Below, one piece after another: positions 54,876 through 64,000 of a stretch of DNA of 64,000 nt. Position 1 is the stretch's first letter. Each line of letters begins with the position of its first letter. The DNA is from Parastagonospora avenae f. sp. tritici 18332-5 (taxonomy: Eukaryota > Ascomycota > Dothideomycetes > Pleosporales > Phaeosphaeriaceae), in assembly GCA_022559985.1 (NCBI GenBank), contig JAFJTR010000009.1:248001-312000 (forward strand), read 5' to 3'. Both the position numbers and the translations under genes were made by a program. The notes beneath the pieces are model-generated. The model searched no databases, was not told the DNA's origin, and saw only the letters and a list, made by a program, of their open reading frames with translations.

Positions 54876-56994
54876 ATGAATGGGTCCGACATCAAAAAGG
54901 CGGCTATCAACAAGGCAAAGGCTGTGGCCGCGCAAGCCACGAATAGCAACGGCGGCAAAAAGAGGCGGAAGGGACAAGACCTAAAGCCCATTATCACGAC
55001 AGAGCAGCAGGCCAGCCAGAACGCATCGCCCTCATCGACAGGGTCCTTTCACTACAAGTATGTCCCAGTCCCTCTTCCCCAGCAACAAGCCCGCCCGCCC
55101 CACTGCGCCCACGCCCGCGCTTGCTCTTGTCATAACAATTCTCTTTTTTGCTTGCTGCGATCGACTTCCATTCATACTGACCTCAACCCCGCAGTGTGCA
55201 GAACACCGCCTCTCCCCTCAACCAGCACAAAATGTACGGCAACCAATTGAGCCACTCGCCCGACTCGTCGTCGTCATCCGTGGACGAAGCTGAAAATACC
55301 GCCGACGAAGAGGACTCGGAGGACTACTGTAAAGGCGGTTACCACCCGGTGCAGGTCGGCGAAGAGTACAAGGAGGGCAAGTACACCATCGTGCGCAAGC
55401 TTGGCTGGGGCCATTTTTCCACCGTCTGGCTGTCGAGGGACAACGCCACGGGCAAGCACGTCGCCCTCAAGGTCGTGCGCTCCGCCGCGCACTACACCGA
55501 AACCGCCCTCGACGAGATCAAGCTGCTGAAAAAGGTCGTCGATGCGAACGAGAAGCACCCTGGTCGCGCGCACGTCGTCAGCCTCCTCGACTCCTTCAAC
55601 CACAAAGGCCCCAACGGCGTGCATGTGTGCATGGTGTTTGAGGTCCTTGGCGAGAATCTGCTGGGCCTGATCAAGAGATGGAACCACCGCGGCATCCCTA
55701 TGCCGCTCGTCAAGCAAATCACTAAGCAGGTGCTGCTTGGCCTCGACTACCTCCACCGCGAGTGCGGCATCATCCATACCGACTTGAAGCCCGAAAACGT
55801 CCTCATCGAGATTGGCGACGTTGAGCAAATCGTCAAGACATATGTCAAAGACGACACGAAGAAGGACAAGGATGACAATAACAGGAACGGCAGGCGGAGA
55901 CGGAGGACCCTGATCACGGGGAGTCAACCGCTGCCCAGCCCGCTGAATGCGAGCTTCAACCAGGCAGACCTCCAGCATTTCCCAGGCATGGGAGGCCCAC
56001 AGAGCCTCAACAAGGTGGTCAACGAAAACACAGGTAATGAGTCCCCCACGATTCTTCCGAGTCATTCTGTTTCTCCAGACGGGGTTGTAATGAGTGGTGC
56101 TTTAGCTACTTCTTCATCCGCCTCGAGTCTTTCCATGGCAGAACGCCTCGGCCTCAAGCCGGCCGCCAGCGACGACGACGTACAAAAACAGCGCGAAAAG
56201 ACCGCGTAAGTCTCGTACTCCAGCCTCTTAGGTTTCAACTAATTTCAGACAGCGACCTTCTTACGAAAGAAGTATCCGGCATCAGTCTCGACAAAAACAC
56301 CAACACATCCTCAAAATCAGATATAGAGCAGGCCGCCGAGGCTGCGTTCGAAACAATTTCTGTCAAGATTGCAGATCTTGGAAACGCCTGCTGGGTTGGA
56401 CACCACTTCACAAATGATATCCAAACCAGGCAGTACCGGTCACCAGAAGTTATACTGGGCAGCAAATGGGGTGCCAGCACGGATGTTTGGAGTATGGCGG
56501 CGATGGTAAAATACCCATCTACATCTCGAGGACGACTTGCTAATGTTTTACAGACCTTCGAATTAATCACTGGCGACTACCTCTTCGACCCACAGTCCGG
56601 CACAAAGTATGGAAAAGACGACGACCACATCGCCCAAATCATAGAGCTCCTTGGCACCTTCCCCAAACAACTCTGTATGTCTGGCAAGTGGTCGCAAGAA
56701 ATCTTCAACCGAAAAGGCGAGCTGCGAAACATCCACCGATTACGACATTGGGCGTTACCCGACGTGCTGCACGAGAAGTACCATTTCTCAAGCGAAGAAA
56801 GCAAGAAGATTGGAACGTTTTTGTTACCTATGCTCGAACTCATGCCTGCGGATCGCGCGAATGCGGGTGGCATGGCCGGACACGAGTTCTTGAAGGACAC
56901 GAAGGGCATGGAGAATGTGGACCTGGGCATCCCCGTGGGCAGCAAGGGTGAGGGAATCGAGGGATGGGCGACGGAAGTGAAGAAGACGCGGTAG
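54876..56994 (+). CDS. SR-protein kinase (SRPK/Sky1/Dsk1 family)
   Basis: Exons 54876-55057, 55195-56205, 56253-56505 and 56554-56994 (introns 137, 47 and 48 bp; phases match), 628 aa. The kinase domain opens with YTIVRKLGWGHFSTVWLSRD; the ATP lysine is in HVALKVV (Lys153) and the catalytic loop is HTDLKPENVLI (Asp247). As in all SRPKs the kinase is split by a long hydrophilic spacer (about residues 265-400). The second lobe resumes with KIADLGNACWVGHHFTNDIQ, TRQYRSPEVILG and the SRPK-typical ITGDYLFDPQSG. A basic N-terminal extension (GGKKRRKGQD) could be a nuclear signal. SRPKs phosphorylate RS-domain splicing and mRNA-export factors. All catalytic residues are present. Confidence 0.94.
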
Positions 56995-57602
56995 TTTGCC
57001 GATTTTGCCAAAGTCGATCGTTGTTGAAGGGTGGATATTTGGCTGTTTAGAGCTGCTCGATGAAGATGGGGGAAGAGTAGGGAAATCTTTTGATGTCAGT
57101 AACGACATATGGCATCGAATGAGTGATTATTCTTTCTCTGTTCGAGACGTCTCTGTCTACTTTTGTCCTGTGTTTGCAGAGCTTGTTGAGTTTCACAGAC
57201 AAGCAGGCGTTTTGCCTTGGGGGTTTCGGTTTCTGAGTGCATGGGGTCTCTAAGGATTGCATAGAGAAGCATACAAACTAAACTCATGTCCCCATGTCAC
57301 GTGTTTACGATATATCACCCAACACGAGGATTTCCAAGGTTAGCGCGACATGTGCTTTTGTGGCTTATCACTTACTACTTACTTACACTGCACTTCTGTG
57401 CCCAGCAACGTTCTTACAGTATTACCCCAGCCACTGCGCGCTGTCGCACGTGCGCATCTGATTGGCTACGAAGCATCCGCGCCAACGTCTAGCCGTCATC
57501 CCAGACGCCAATGGACTCAGCCTCCGTGAGACGGCTTGGCTAGTCCTGTCTGGATGAAAGTACCGTGGGTCCTAGAGATGTGGCCCAGAACTTAGCATCG
57601 AC
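56995..57602. other. Intergenic region, nothing recognised
   Basis: 600 bases. A CCAAT box in reverse (CTGATTGGCTACG, near 57458) lies about 140 bases upstream of the ankyrin gene. Otherwise featureless. Confidence 0.4.
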
Positions 57603-59525
57603 ATGTTGCATATTGAGATTTTGGGAGTGAAAGAGAATGGTGATGGACGTGGTGGGGAATTTGGGAATGGCATAGGGAAGGACAGCTTGAACGGCGGACA
57701 TGGGGATGAGAAAGAGCTGGATACGAATGTGAACGGTGATAAGGGAATAGAGCAGAGGAACGGATATGGAATACAGACTTCGAACGATGCAGACGGCGTA
57801 AGACATCCCACCGGTAACGATGTCGATGCACTTCCAGCCAGCATGCAAGGACTCCAGATCACAGACGGCCATTCGCAAACTCAACTTCCTCAGCACCCTC
57901 CTATCCCATTCATCACGTCCGACACCCCAAATCAACGCCCACCATTCTCCCGCGCTCCTTCAAGCCACGTCGCATCCAGCATAGCCCCCAGCCACCAACC
58001 CCTCCATGCCCACGCCGAAGCCCTCCGCCGCCTCGGCAAAGCAGAAAGAACCGTGAAGACATTGAAACGCCGCGGTTCCAACGAATCCCTCTCTTCGCTT
58101 ATCAGCTACTCCATTCGGCGCCCCAGCATCCCCCTTCCCTCAAGACCTGGCACGCCTTCACTCGCCGCCCTCGCTCACGTACTCGAGGAAGCGGCGCAAG
58201 AAGGAAACTTACCACTCGTCCAAGCACTCGTGGGACTCGGCGCGGACTTGAATTTCCGCTCCGTCAATCGCATCAAGAACAGGCGTCATGACGCGCTGAA
58301 CCTCGCTGCTGCGGGCGGCCATGGGCATATTGTGGAGTACCTGATGGATAAAGGCGCGGAGTTCCATGTCAGTGAAGGAAAAGGCAAAGACGGATTCGAC
58401 CCAATCGACTACAAACTCCTCGACGTCGCGTACGCAGGATTCATCGATGTCGCGCGGTATCTGGTTGAGAAACAAGGCGCGAATCCCTTCGTTGAGTATT
58501 GGCCAAGAGAATACGCTGATGCGCAGAGGACGGTGTATAGACGCGTGACGGGCGTGAGGGTGCAGCAAAAGACGCTGTTCGATGCGCTGGCAAAATCGAG
58601 CAGTGAAGGCCAAGCGAAAGTCTTCTTGGATCTCATCATGCGAGATCCGAGGTTCAAGCCTACGATGGTGGCGAGTAGGACATACATGGACACGCCCTTC
58701 ACCCCCACCACCCGCATGACGCAAACAACACACTCCTCCTCCCTCCTCAGCACACTCATTCAATCCGGCTGGTCCGACACCTTGCAAGTTTTACTCGCCA
58801 CGCACCCCGACCCAGCGGGGTACGAACGCCCCGATACAATCTCCACCGAAGAAGGCCAAATCCCCAGCACCACTATGTCGCGATACACATGGCCCGCGCA
58901 CGCCCTGTCCCGCGAAACATGGCTCTACCACCCTTCCTCCTCCCTCCTCATCCTAAAGACCCTAATCAAGCTGGGCTTCGACACATCCACGCCGCGCCAA
59001 ACCCCCTCCGACTCCGCGCCCCGCACACCGCTTGCTAGATGCATCCTCGCCGACGCCGCCGCGGGCGTGGGCTTGCTGCTCACTGCGCAGCCAGATCTCC
59101 GCGAGACGGAGATATCGATACGCCTCCTGCTTCCCAGCGAGGAGTTCAGGGAATGCACCGCGAAACCACTGGCGGCGGCGCTTGTGCAGAATAGCCTGGC
59201 TTGCGCGCGGGTGTTACTACAGCATGGTGCGGGTGTGCGTGAGCCGGCGTTTGGGTATAAAAGTACAGTGGTGTTTGCGGCTGCGCATGGCATCACTGAT
59301 GTTCTTCCGGAGCTCGTGGGTAAGGCACCTGAGTTCGTTTCGGAAGCGCTGGAGGTGGCGATTAGGAAGGGCAGGGTGGGAGCTGTGGAAGTTTTGTTGG
59401 AAGTGGGGGGAGAGGTGGATCAGGGGGTTTGGAATTTGGTGATGGAGTGTAGGGAGGGGAAGGAGGGGGGGTATGAGAGGATCTCAGAGATGGTTGGGGG
59501 GAAGTTGGGGAAAGAAAAAGTGTGA
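57603..59525 (+). CDS. Ankyrin-repeat protein
   Basis: Single exon, 640 aa. The first 190 residues are low-complexity: Gly/Asn/Asp-rich, then Ser/Pro-rich with a LRRLGKAERTVKTLKRRGS helix. Ankyrin-type repeats begin near residue 200 (LAHVLEEAAQEGNLPLVQAL, then DALNLAAAGGHGHIVEYLMD) and recur in the C-terminal half (LAAALVQNSLACARVLLQHG, TVVFAAAHGITDVLPELV, LEVAIRKGRVGAVEVLLEVG). Between the two groups is a more divergent helical region. No catalytic domain, signal peptide or membrane helix; it is likely a cytosolic or nuclear protein-protein scaffold. The partner is unknown. The start at 57603 is the first ATG; the Gly-rich N-terminus could be partly untranslated leader. Confidence 0.8.
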   Translation: MLHIEILGVKENGDGRGGEFGNGIGKDSLNGGHGDEKELDTNVNGDKGIEQRNGYGIQTSNDADGVRHPTGNDVDALPASMQGLQITDGHSQTQLPQHPPIPFITSDTPNQRPPFSRAPSSHVASSIAPSHQPLHAHAEALRRLGKAERTVKTLKRRGSNESLSSLISYSIRRPSIPLPSRPGTPSLAALAHVLEEAAQEGNLPLVQALVGLGADLNFRSVNRIKNRRHDALNLAAAGGHGHIVEYLMDKGAEFHVSEGKGKDGFDPIDYKLLDVAYAGFIDVARYLVEKQGANPFVEYWPREYADAQRTVYRRVTGVRVQQKTLFDALAKSSSEGQAKVFLDLIMRDPRFKPTMVASRTYMDTPFTPTTRMTQTTHSSSLLSTLIQSGWSDTLQVLLATHPDPAGYERPDTISTEEGQIPSTTMSRYTWPAHALSRETWLYHPSSSLLILKTLIKLGFDTSTPRQTPSDSAPRTPLARCILADAAAGVGLLLTAQPDLRETEISIRLLLPSEEFRECTAKPLAAALVQNSLACARVLLQHGAGVREPAFGYKSTVVFAAAHGITDVLPELVGKAPEFVSEALEVAIRKGRVGAVEVLLEVGGEVDQGVWNLVMECREGKEGGYERISEMVGGKLGKEKV

Positions 59526-60375
59526 GGGGTAATCGTGAACATAGCGATTGCAGTGAGATAGAATTACGGTGCGATAGGTTATGCCACGGCGCAGCTTGAG
59601 GGGAATATCTAACTGTAATAAGGCTCTTGGTAAGCGCTGCGATACTCGTATATCTGCAACTACAATTTCACCGCGTCTAGACCCACCTATCTACCCTCTG
59701 TGTCTTACAGCCGTAAGCCATAGCGTAGCAACTGACACTATAAACGCTGCCACGATGAATCCAGTCTCACTCACATGCGCAACTCCGCAAATAAGTCGCA
59801 TCCGAGAGTCGACAGGAATATCGACCATCGCGTGAATCCTGCTGGACCAGGCAATGCTAGACACCATACGAGCAACTTTGCGAACTTAGGGTCGATAGTG
59901 ATATGGATCATCGCGCGAATCCTGGATGTGTAGCTAGCTTGAATCGTGCGTCTGCGCCAGTCGACTTCGTTCGAATATCATCTCATCGTAGGCTTGCGTG
60001 TAAAAGCGGTTTGGTATTTGAGGGACCGACACTGTTCTTTCATTCGGGAGGTTGGTGTATCGAGAGGGGCTGCGGGTATCAGGCATATTTCGAGTCCGTT
60101 GTGCATCTGCGCGACACGAGCTGCTGATGGTCTTCAGAAGCACATCTAGAAATTTATCAGAGAGCCTGGATATATACGCTGGTTTGAGATGCTTTGTCTA
60201 GTTTGTTGGAAGGAGTTGAATCTAGCCAAAAAACTCTTAACACCTTCGTGTTTTGAGAGCTCAAGATGTTCCAATACCAACACCATCAGAGATCTCCAAC
60301 TGCTCATCCGAAAGTAGATAGCGTACGGACGTTTTCATGCTCATCATTAGTCATGATGCCTCTGGGGTCGTCATG
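59526..60375. other. Intergenic region with a short imperfect repeat
   Basis: About 850 bases between the ankyrin gene and copy C. Two imperfect copies of ATCGCG(T/C)GAATCCTG occur about 85 bases apart (59827 and 59910 regions). No gene. Confidence 0.4.
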
Positions 60376-62724
60376 CTAATTAAGGTCGAGCGTTTCTTCG
60401 ATCGGGTCTCCAGAGCTAGGATTGAACATAGCCTCCAGTACGGTTCGATACGCCTTCATCTCCTTCTCTTGCGTCTTTGCTTCCTTGAGAACCACATCAC
60501 CCTCCTCTTCGATGACTTTACAAAGGATCTTGACGGCCTCAGGGAACACAGGTATGTTGTGACTTCTCTGGAAAAAATAGTGTGTCATCATTGGGGTGAT
60601 CACATCGTTCATGCCGAGACCGTGGCCGTATCCTGACTGTGGAAAGTCATGAGGCGCATGCTGAAGACAATGTGCCTGGATACTACCGAGTAATCGGACG
60701 CATCTCAAGTATAAGTCCATGAAGTTGAAATGGAAGGCGCAATCATCTTTCTGGATTGCATTCTTGAAGGCGCTCAAGGTCGCAAGTGAAGACAGGGTGG
60801 CGGACTTGTCCAAAGTCAGTTCCGAGTAGCGCGCCAGATACTCGAAGTGGCGGATCTTCCTGATTAAATTGTAACCTCCGTCAATGCCACCTACATTTCT
60901 AGCGTTCGAGTGCCTGTAGTCCTTCGAAAACTTGCTTGCACCTAAGCCCCTAGCAAGTAGCATACGGCGAATGATATCACGCGGATCTTGTGGCCTCCTC
61001 TCCACGAAAATCCAATCACTGCCTTGTTTCTCTATGAAATGGTCCATGTCGGCCCAGTGTAAATTGTCGGGGAGAAGACCAGACACACGAGCGGCGTTAT
61101 AGAGATGCACTGCAGTAAGGATTTGACCTTGGCAGCCTGCCATGTCAATGGTCGTAAGACGAAGTTCATGGCGCATGCACTGCATCATAAGCCCGCACAT
61201 GGCAGGATGAGTGCTTAGCAATGAGAATTTGGGAAGGTAGAGCGCCCGACCAACGCGCCTCTCACACGTGTCGGCAATAATTTGAAGGTCGTCATCGACT
61301 GCCATAATTTGAACATACTTTCGGCGGCCTTCCATATCACTGCGAAATTTCTTGTGACCTCTCCAACTCGGTTGAGTCCAGGCGTACGGAAATATTCGTC
61401 ATATGTATCCACGAGTGCTTGGCCGGTCTTCTGAAGCAGTAGATGTGCGACAGGTAGCATAGTGCCAAGCTCTTTCTGGGTACCCCAGAAGATCTGTAGA
61501 GCTAGGACGTTGAAGGTGTCGAGTTGGCCTTCCTGAGTTATGCTTCAAGCAGCCTTGTGGACCATGTCTCCTTCGTAGGACTTGCCACTTTCCGCAATCT
61601 CAAGAGAAAGGGTTCCCAATTGAGACACACCTTTAAGGAATATCTTCTCGTCTTTAGAGAGACCATGAGCCTTGGTATTACCCATACAGATATTGTCAAT
61701 GATCAGGTTGTTGATAACCAGGTTGGTTGTATGCTTACACAGCATTTTGGATGGATGTAAGGTTGGTCGCCAGCAATGTAGGCGAAGCAATTATCCAAGT
61801 CATCTATGCAAACAGGGACTTGCGACTATCCTTGCTTTTTGCGCAGTCCCCGATTGATAAATACGATTAGCTCATAGTGCATCAGCAGCGGTGATGCTGC
61901 CTTGAAAAGTTGAGCTACAATTTTCTGAAGGCCTTTCCGCGTTTCGATGATGCCTATGGCGGCATTCATAGTGGATGCCGCTGCTTGTAGCTCGGTCTTG
62001 CCATGTTTGAATTCTCTCCAGGTGCGCCTGACGAAGAGTCTGATGTTCGTTAAGTCCTTGAGGAAGCAGAAGACCCCAAAGAACACAACAGCATCTGAAG
62101 TCTCTGGCTTGTATTCCACATTCTTCTCGACTTGAAAGTGACAGGAATTGAGTCTGGGACGTCTTCCAATTCACTGGTCTCCTCAAGCTCGAGACACTCA
62201 AATATGATGGTGACCTTCTTCACAGTCCCTTTGGTCGATGCTGTAGGTTGCTGCTTCTTCGATTGATGCTTGTTGAGCGCTTGGAGAGTATCCTCCAATA
62301 CTTCAATGAAGTGTTGGTGACGTTCGTTGTTGCCTTTCATGGTATTTTCTGCGCCATCTTGGTTCATCATGTACCATGCCGCGCAATCTTTGCGCCCTCG
62401 GATGACGGCGCTCAGTGTCGTAAAAACCGAGCGCGGTACTTCGATATTGCCGACGCTGGAAACGGCTTTTGCGAGCTTGACGAAAGCGCTGATGGGGATC
62501 TCGTATGTAGTAGTGACTGCGCTCAGCCCAGCGTTCTTCGCCTCTTTCCTAGCCTTGCCTTTAAGTCGACCGCCAGCAATTGGAATCTTCTCTTGCAGAC
62601 CGGCGGCGAACACATCTTGAACCTTGCTAGTGGCGCGTGCCGTACCCGCCAGCCATTGTACAAAGTTTTCCGTGCCCTTTTTGTACTTTCGATAGGTGTC
62701 CGAGAGCGGAGGTAGGGTGCTCAT
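60376..62724 (-). pseudogene. DUF6604-like family member, copy C, full-length but broken
   Basis: Starts at ATG 62724 with a DUF6604-type N-terminus (SDTYRKYKKGTENFVQWLA) and runs collinearly with copy B: CFLKDLTNIRLFVRRTWREF, then VLALQIFWGTQKELG, then TAVHLYNAARVSGLLPDN, then the core KDDCAFHFNFMDLYLRCVRL and an acidic C-terminus ending at 60376. Breaks read on the minus strand: a frame change near 62140; in-frame TAG at 61828-61826 with sensible coding on both sides (FINRGLRKKQG before, VCIDDLDNCFAYIAGDQPYI after); a frame change near 61750; in-frame TGA at 61547-61545; and a frame change near 61335 (WKAAESMF versus MEGRRKYVQIM). This many breaks marks it as a pseudogene. Ancestral function unknown. 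Confidence 0.7.
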
Positions 62725-63333
62725 CGTGTTGCGCGTGAGCTGATCGCTCAGTGCCTGGACGGTGAGGCGGCACTATCGTATGGCGAAGAGAGTGTCCAAA
62801 ATATCTGCGGGATGCATTCGGTAGGCAGAGACTTACCCAAGGAAACGGTGTGAGTGCGCAAAGCCGTCCGGCACATTGGTCGGCCCGGCAACCTGTAGTC
62901 AAAGGCGGTGACCATGGTCGCCTTCACCTTGGGGCAGTGCCGAGATTGAGGTGCGCTAAGAAGCCCGTTTGCGCGCGGAACAAACATGAGATTTCTGCCA
63001 AGTATGGGTGTCTTGTGTAGAGGCACCATACGTCACTGACGAAGTGAATGTGTGAACGGTCAGAGGTGAGAGTGGCACGAAGAGTTTAGACAAAACAGAA
63101 ATATGAGGAATATTCAACACAGAAGTCGAGCTAGTGTAAGCGAAAAGGTGTAAGAATGACATGTTATAGGCCGATGTAGAAGCCATGAGGACGTGAGAGT
63201 TTGCCCCGACGCCAGTTATGAGGAGTGAGGATGTTACTGATCTTCATAGGAGAACTTACATCCATACAAGCTATACCATGCAACCCTCCAAGCCAATGCC
63301 ACCCAGTCTTCGCCATACACCTTTATCCAGTGT
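62725..63333. other. Spacer between copies C and D
   Basis: About 600 bases between two tandem minus-strand family members; it should contain the promoter of copy C. Nothing recognised. Confidence 0.45.
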
Positions 63334-64000
63334 CTACCAAAGATCCAGTCCAAGGTGACGCGCAATCCCTTCCAAGTTGTCCGTATTCCAAGGAATAGTC
63401 ATGAGGTTCTGCATGAACTTGTCGCAAGCCTGGTCTTCCAGGATTTGTTTCTCCGTCTTGAGCTCGGAAGCCAGCGCAAGATACTCATATGCCCCGCGAG
63501 TAAAAGGTTGATCCAGTCGTTCGGGCTTTCAGGCGAGTTCGGACCTCCAAAAGTGGCAGCAGTGGAAGCGAATTCTGCCTCATTTGCCGGATTGCGTGGC
63601 AAAGCTGCGATGCGTTGGTCAGCGACGGCGCGAGTGTAGGATAGATTGCCTAGACACTTGATGATCTGCTGGATGAGTGACCAAGCTTCCGGACGTGTTC
63701 CGGCGACACCATAGAAAGGGTCCCGTGGAAATGAAGAAGACAGAAATGCGTCGAAGGCAAAGCACGTGTAAGCCTCATCATGAATGTAGGCCTCGCCTGG
63801 ACAGGCTCGATCTATTGTGCTCAACACAATGCGGAGGATCTGCATGGAGATTACGCCTAGAGTCATGGTGTCGAACCCAAAAGCGAACTCATCCGCCTTC
63901 ACGGCGTCGTAGTATATGGATGGTGTCGGGAGAGGGGTGAGGTCCCTGTTTGCGGCATTTTGAGCTGCTCTTTGAGACTCGATATCCTTGCTCAAATCAT
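63334..64000 (-). pseudogene. DUF6604-like relative, copy D, partial at the window edge and frameshifted
   Basis: The frame is open from the right edge of the window (64000), so the 5' part is missing. It contains the family core KADEFAFGFDTMTLGVISMQ, matching B, C and A in position and pattern. The reading frame then leaves good coding at about 63495 (DWINLLLAG) and continues one base out of register as AYEYLALASELKTEKQILED, ending HLGLDLW at TAG 63336-63334. The shift falls beside CCCCGCG, where one lost base would restore the frame, so a sequencing indel cannot be excluded. The visible part differs more from A-C than they do from each other. Confidence 0.55.

Noticed and set aside
54504..54997. 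Minus-strand frames upstream of the SRPK gene
   Set aside because: Overlap the SRPK first exon antisense; hydrophobic stretches come from GC-rich leader DNA.
1..64000. CRISPR arrays, rRNA genes, intact transposons, biosynthetic gene clusters
   Set aside because: No spaced repeats, rRNA-like sequence, reverse transcriptase or transposase motifs, or PKS/NRPS domains were seen on either strand.

Overview
The window is nuclear DNA of a filamentous ascomycete, most likely a Dothideomycete close to Pleosporales. I infer this from short introns (mostly 45-60 bp, GT...CTAAC/CTGAC...AG), tight gene spacing and the set of Pezizomycotina gene families; the order is an inference, not something the sequence states. 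About 22 genes look real. Most are spliced, and nearly all the exon joins given here were checked for reading-frame phase by hand; the exceptions are flagged in their entries.

Layout. 1-13 kb: a 5'-truncated gene that is perhaps mitochondrial, a large acidic disordered protein, seipin, a Mak32-like PfkB-fold kinase and a Dal5-type MFS transporter. 13.6-17 kb: a gene with two retropepsin-like domains in tandem (minus) next to a DUF6594-type membrane protein (plus). 18-32 kb: housekeeping genes: pantothenate kinase, a zinc-ribbon protein, a telobox telomere-binding protein, the Golgi Mn/Ca transporter Gdt1, a GST, a C/T-type cyclin and an HSL-family esterase.

32.3-42.5 kb is an accessory-looking island. 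It holds two broken copies of a DUF6604-like family, a divergent pair of small cysteine-rich secreted proteins sharing one promoter region, and an atypical PDI-like protein. Two more broken members of the same family lie at 60.4-64 kb (minus). All four copies carry frameshifts and/or in-frame stops.

43-59.5 kb returns to conserved genes: a 69-aa conserved protein, a Golgi pH regulator (GPHR/GPR89), a universal stress protein, zuotin divergent from an Imh1-type GRIP golgin, an SR-protein kinase and an ankyrin-repeat protein. Several conserved genes serve the secretory pathway (Gdt1, GPHR, golgin), but nothing indicates co-regulation beyond shared promoters of divergent pairs. No rRNA, CRISPR, intact transposon or secondary-metabolite cluster was seen. 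The most unusual content is the repeatedly inactivated DUF6604-like family, the tandem retropepsin gene, the divergent secreted pair and a GC-AG intron in the golgin gene.
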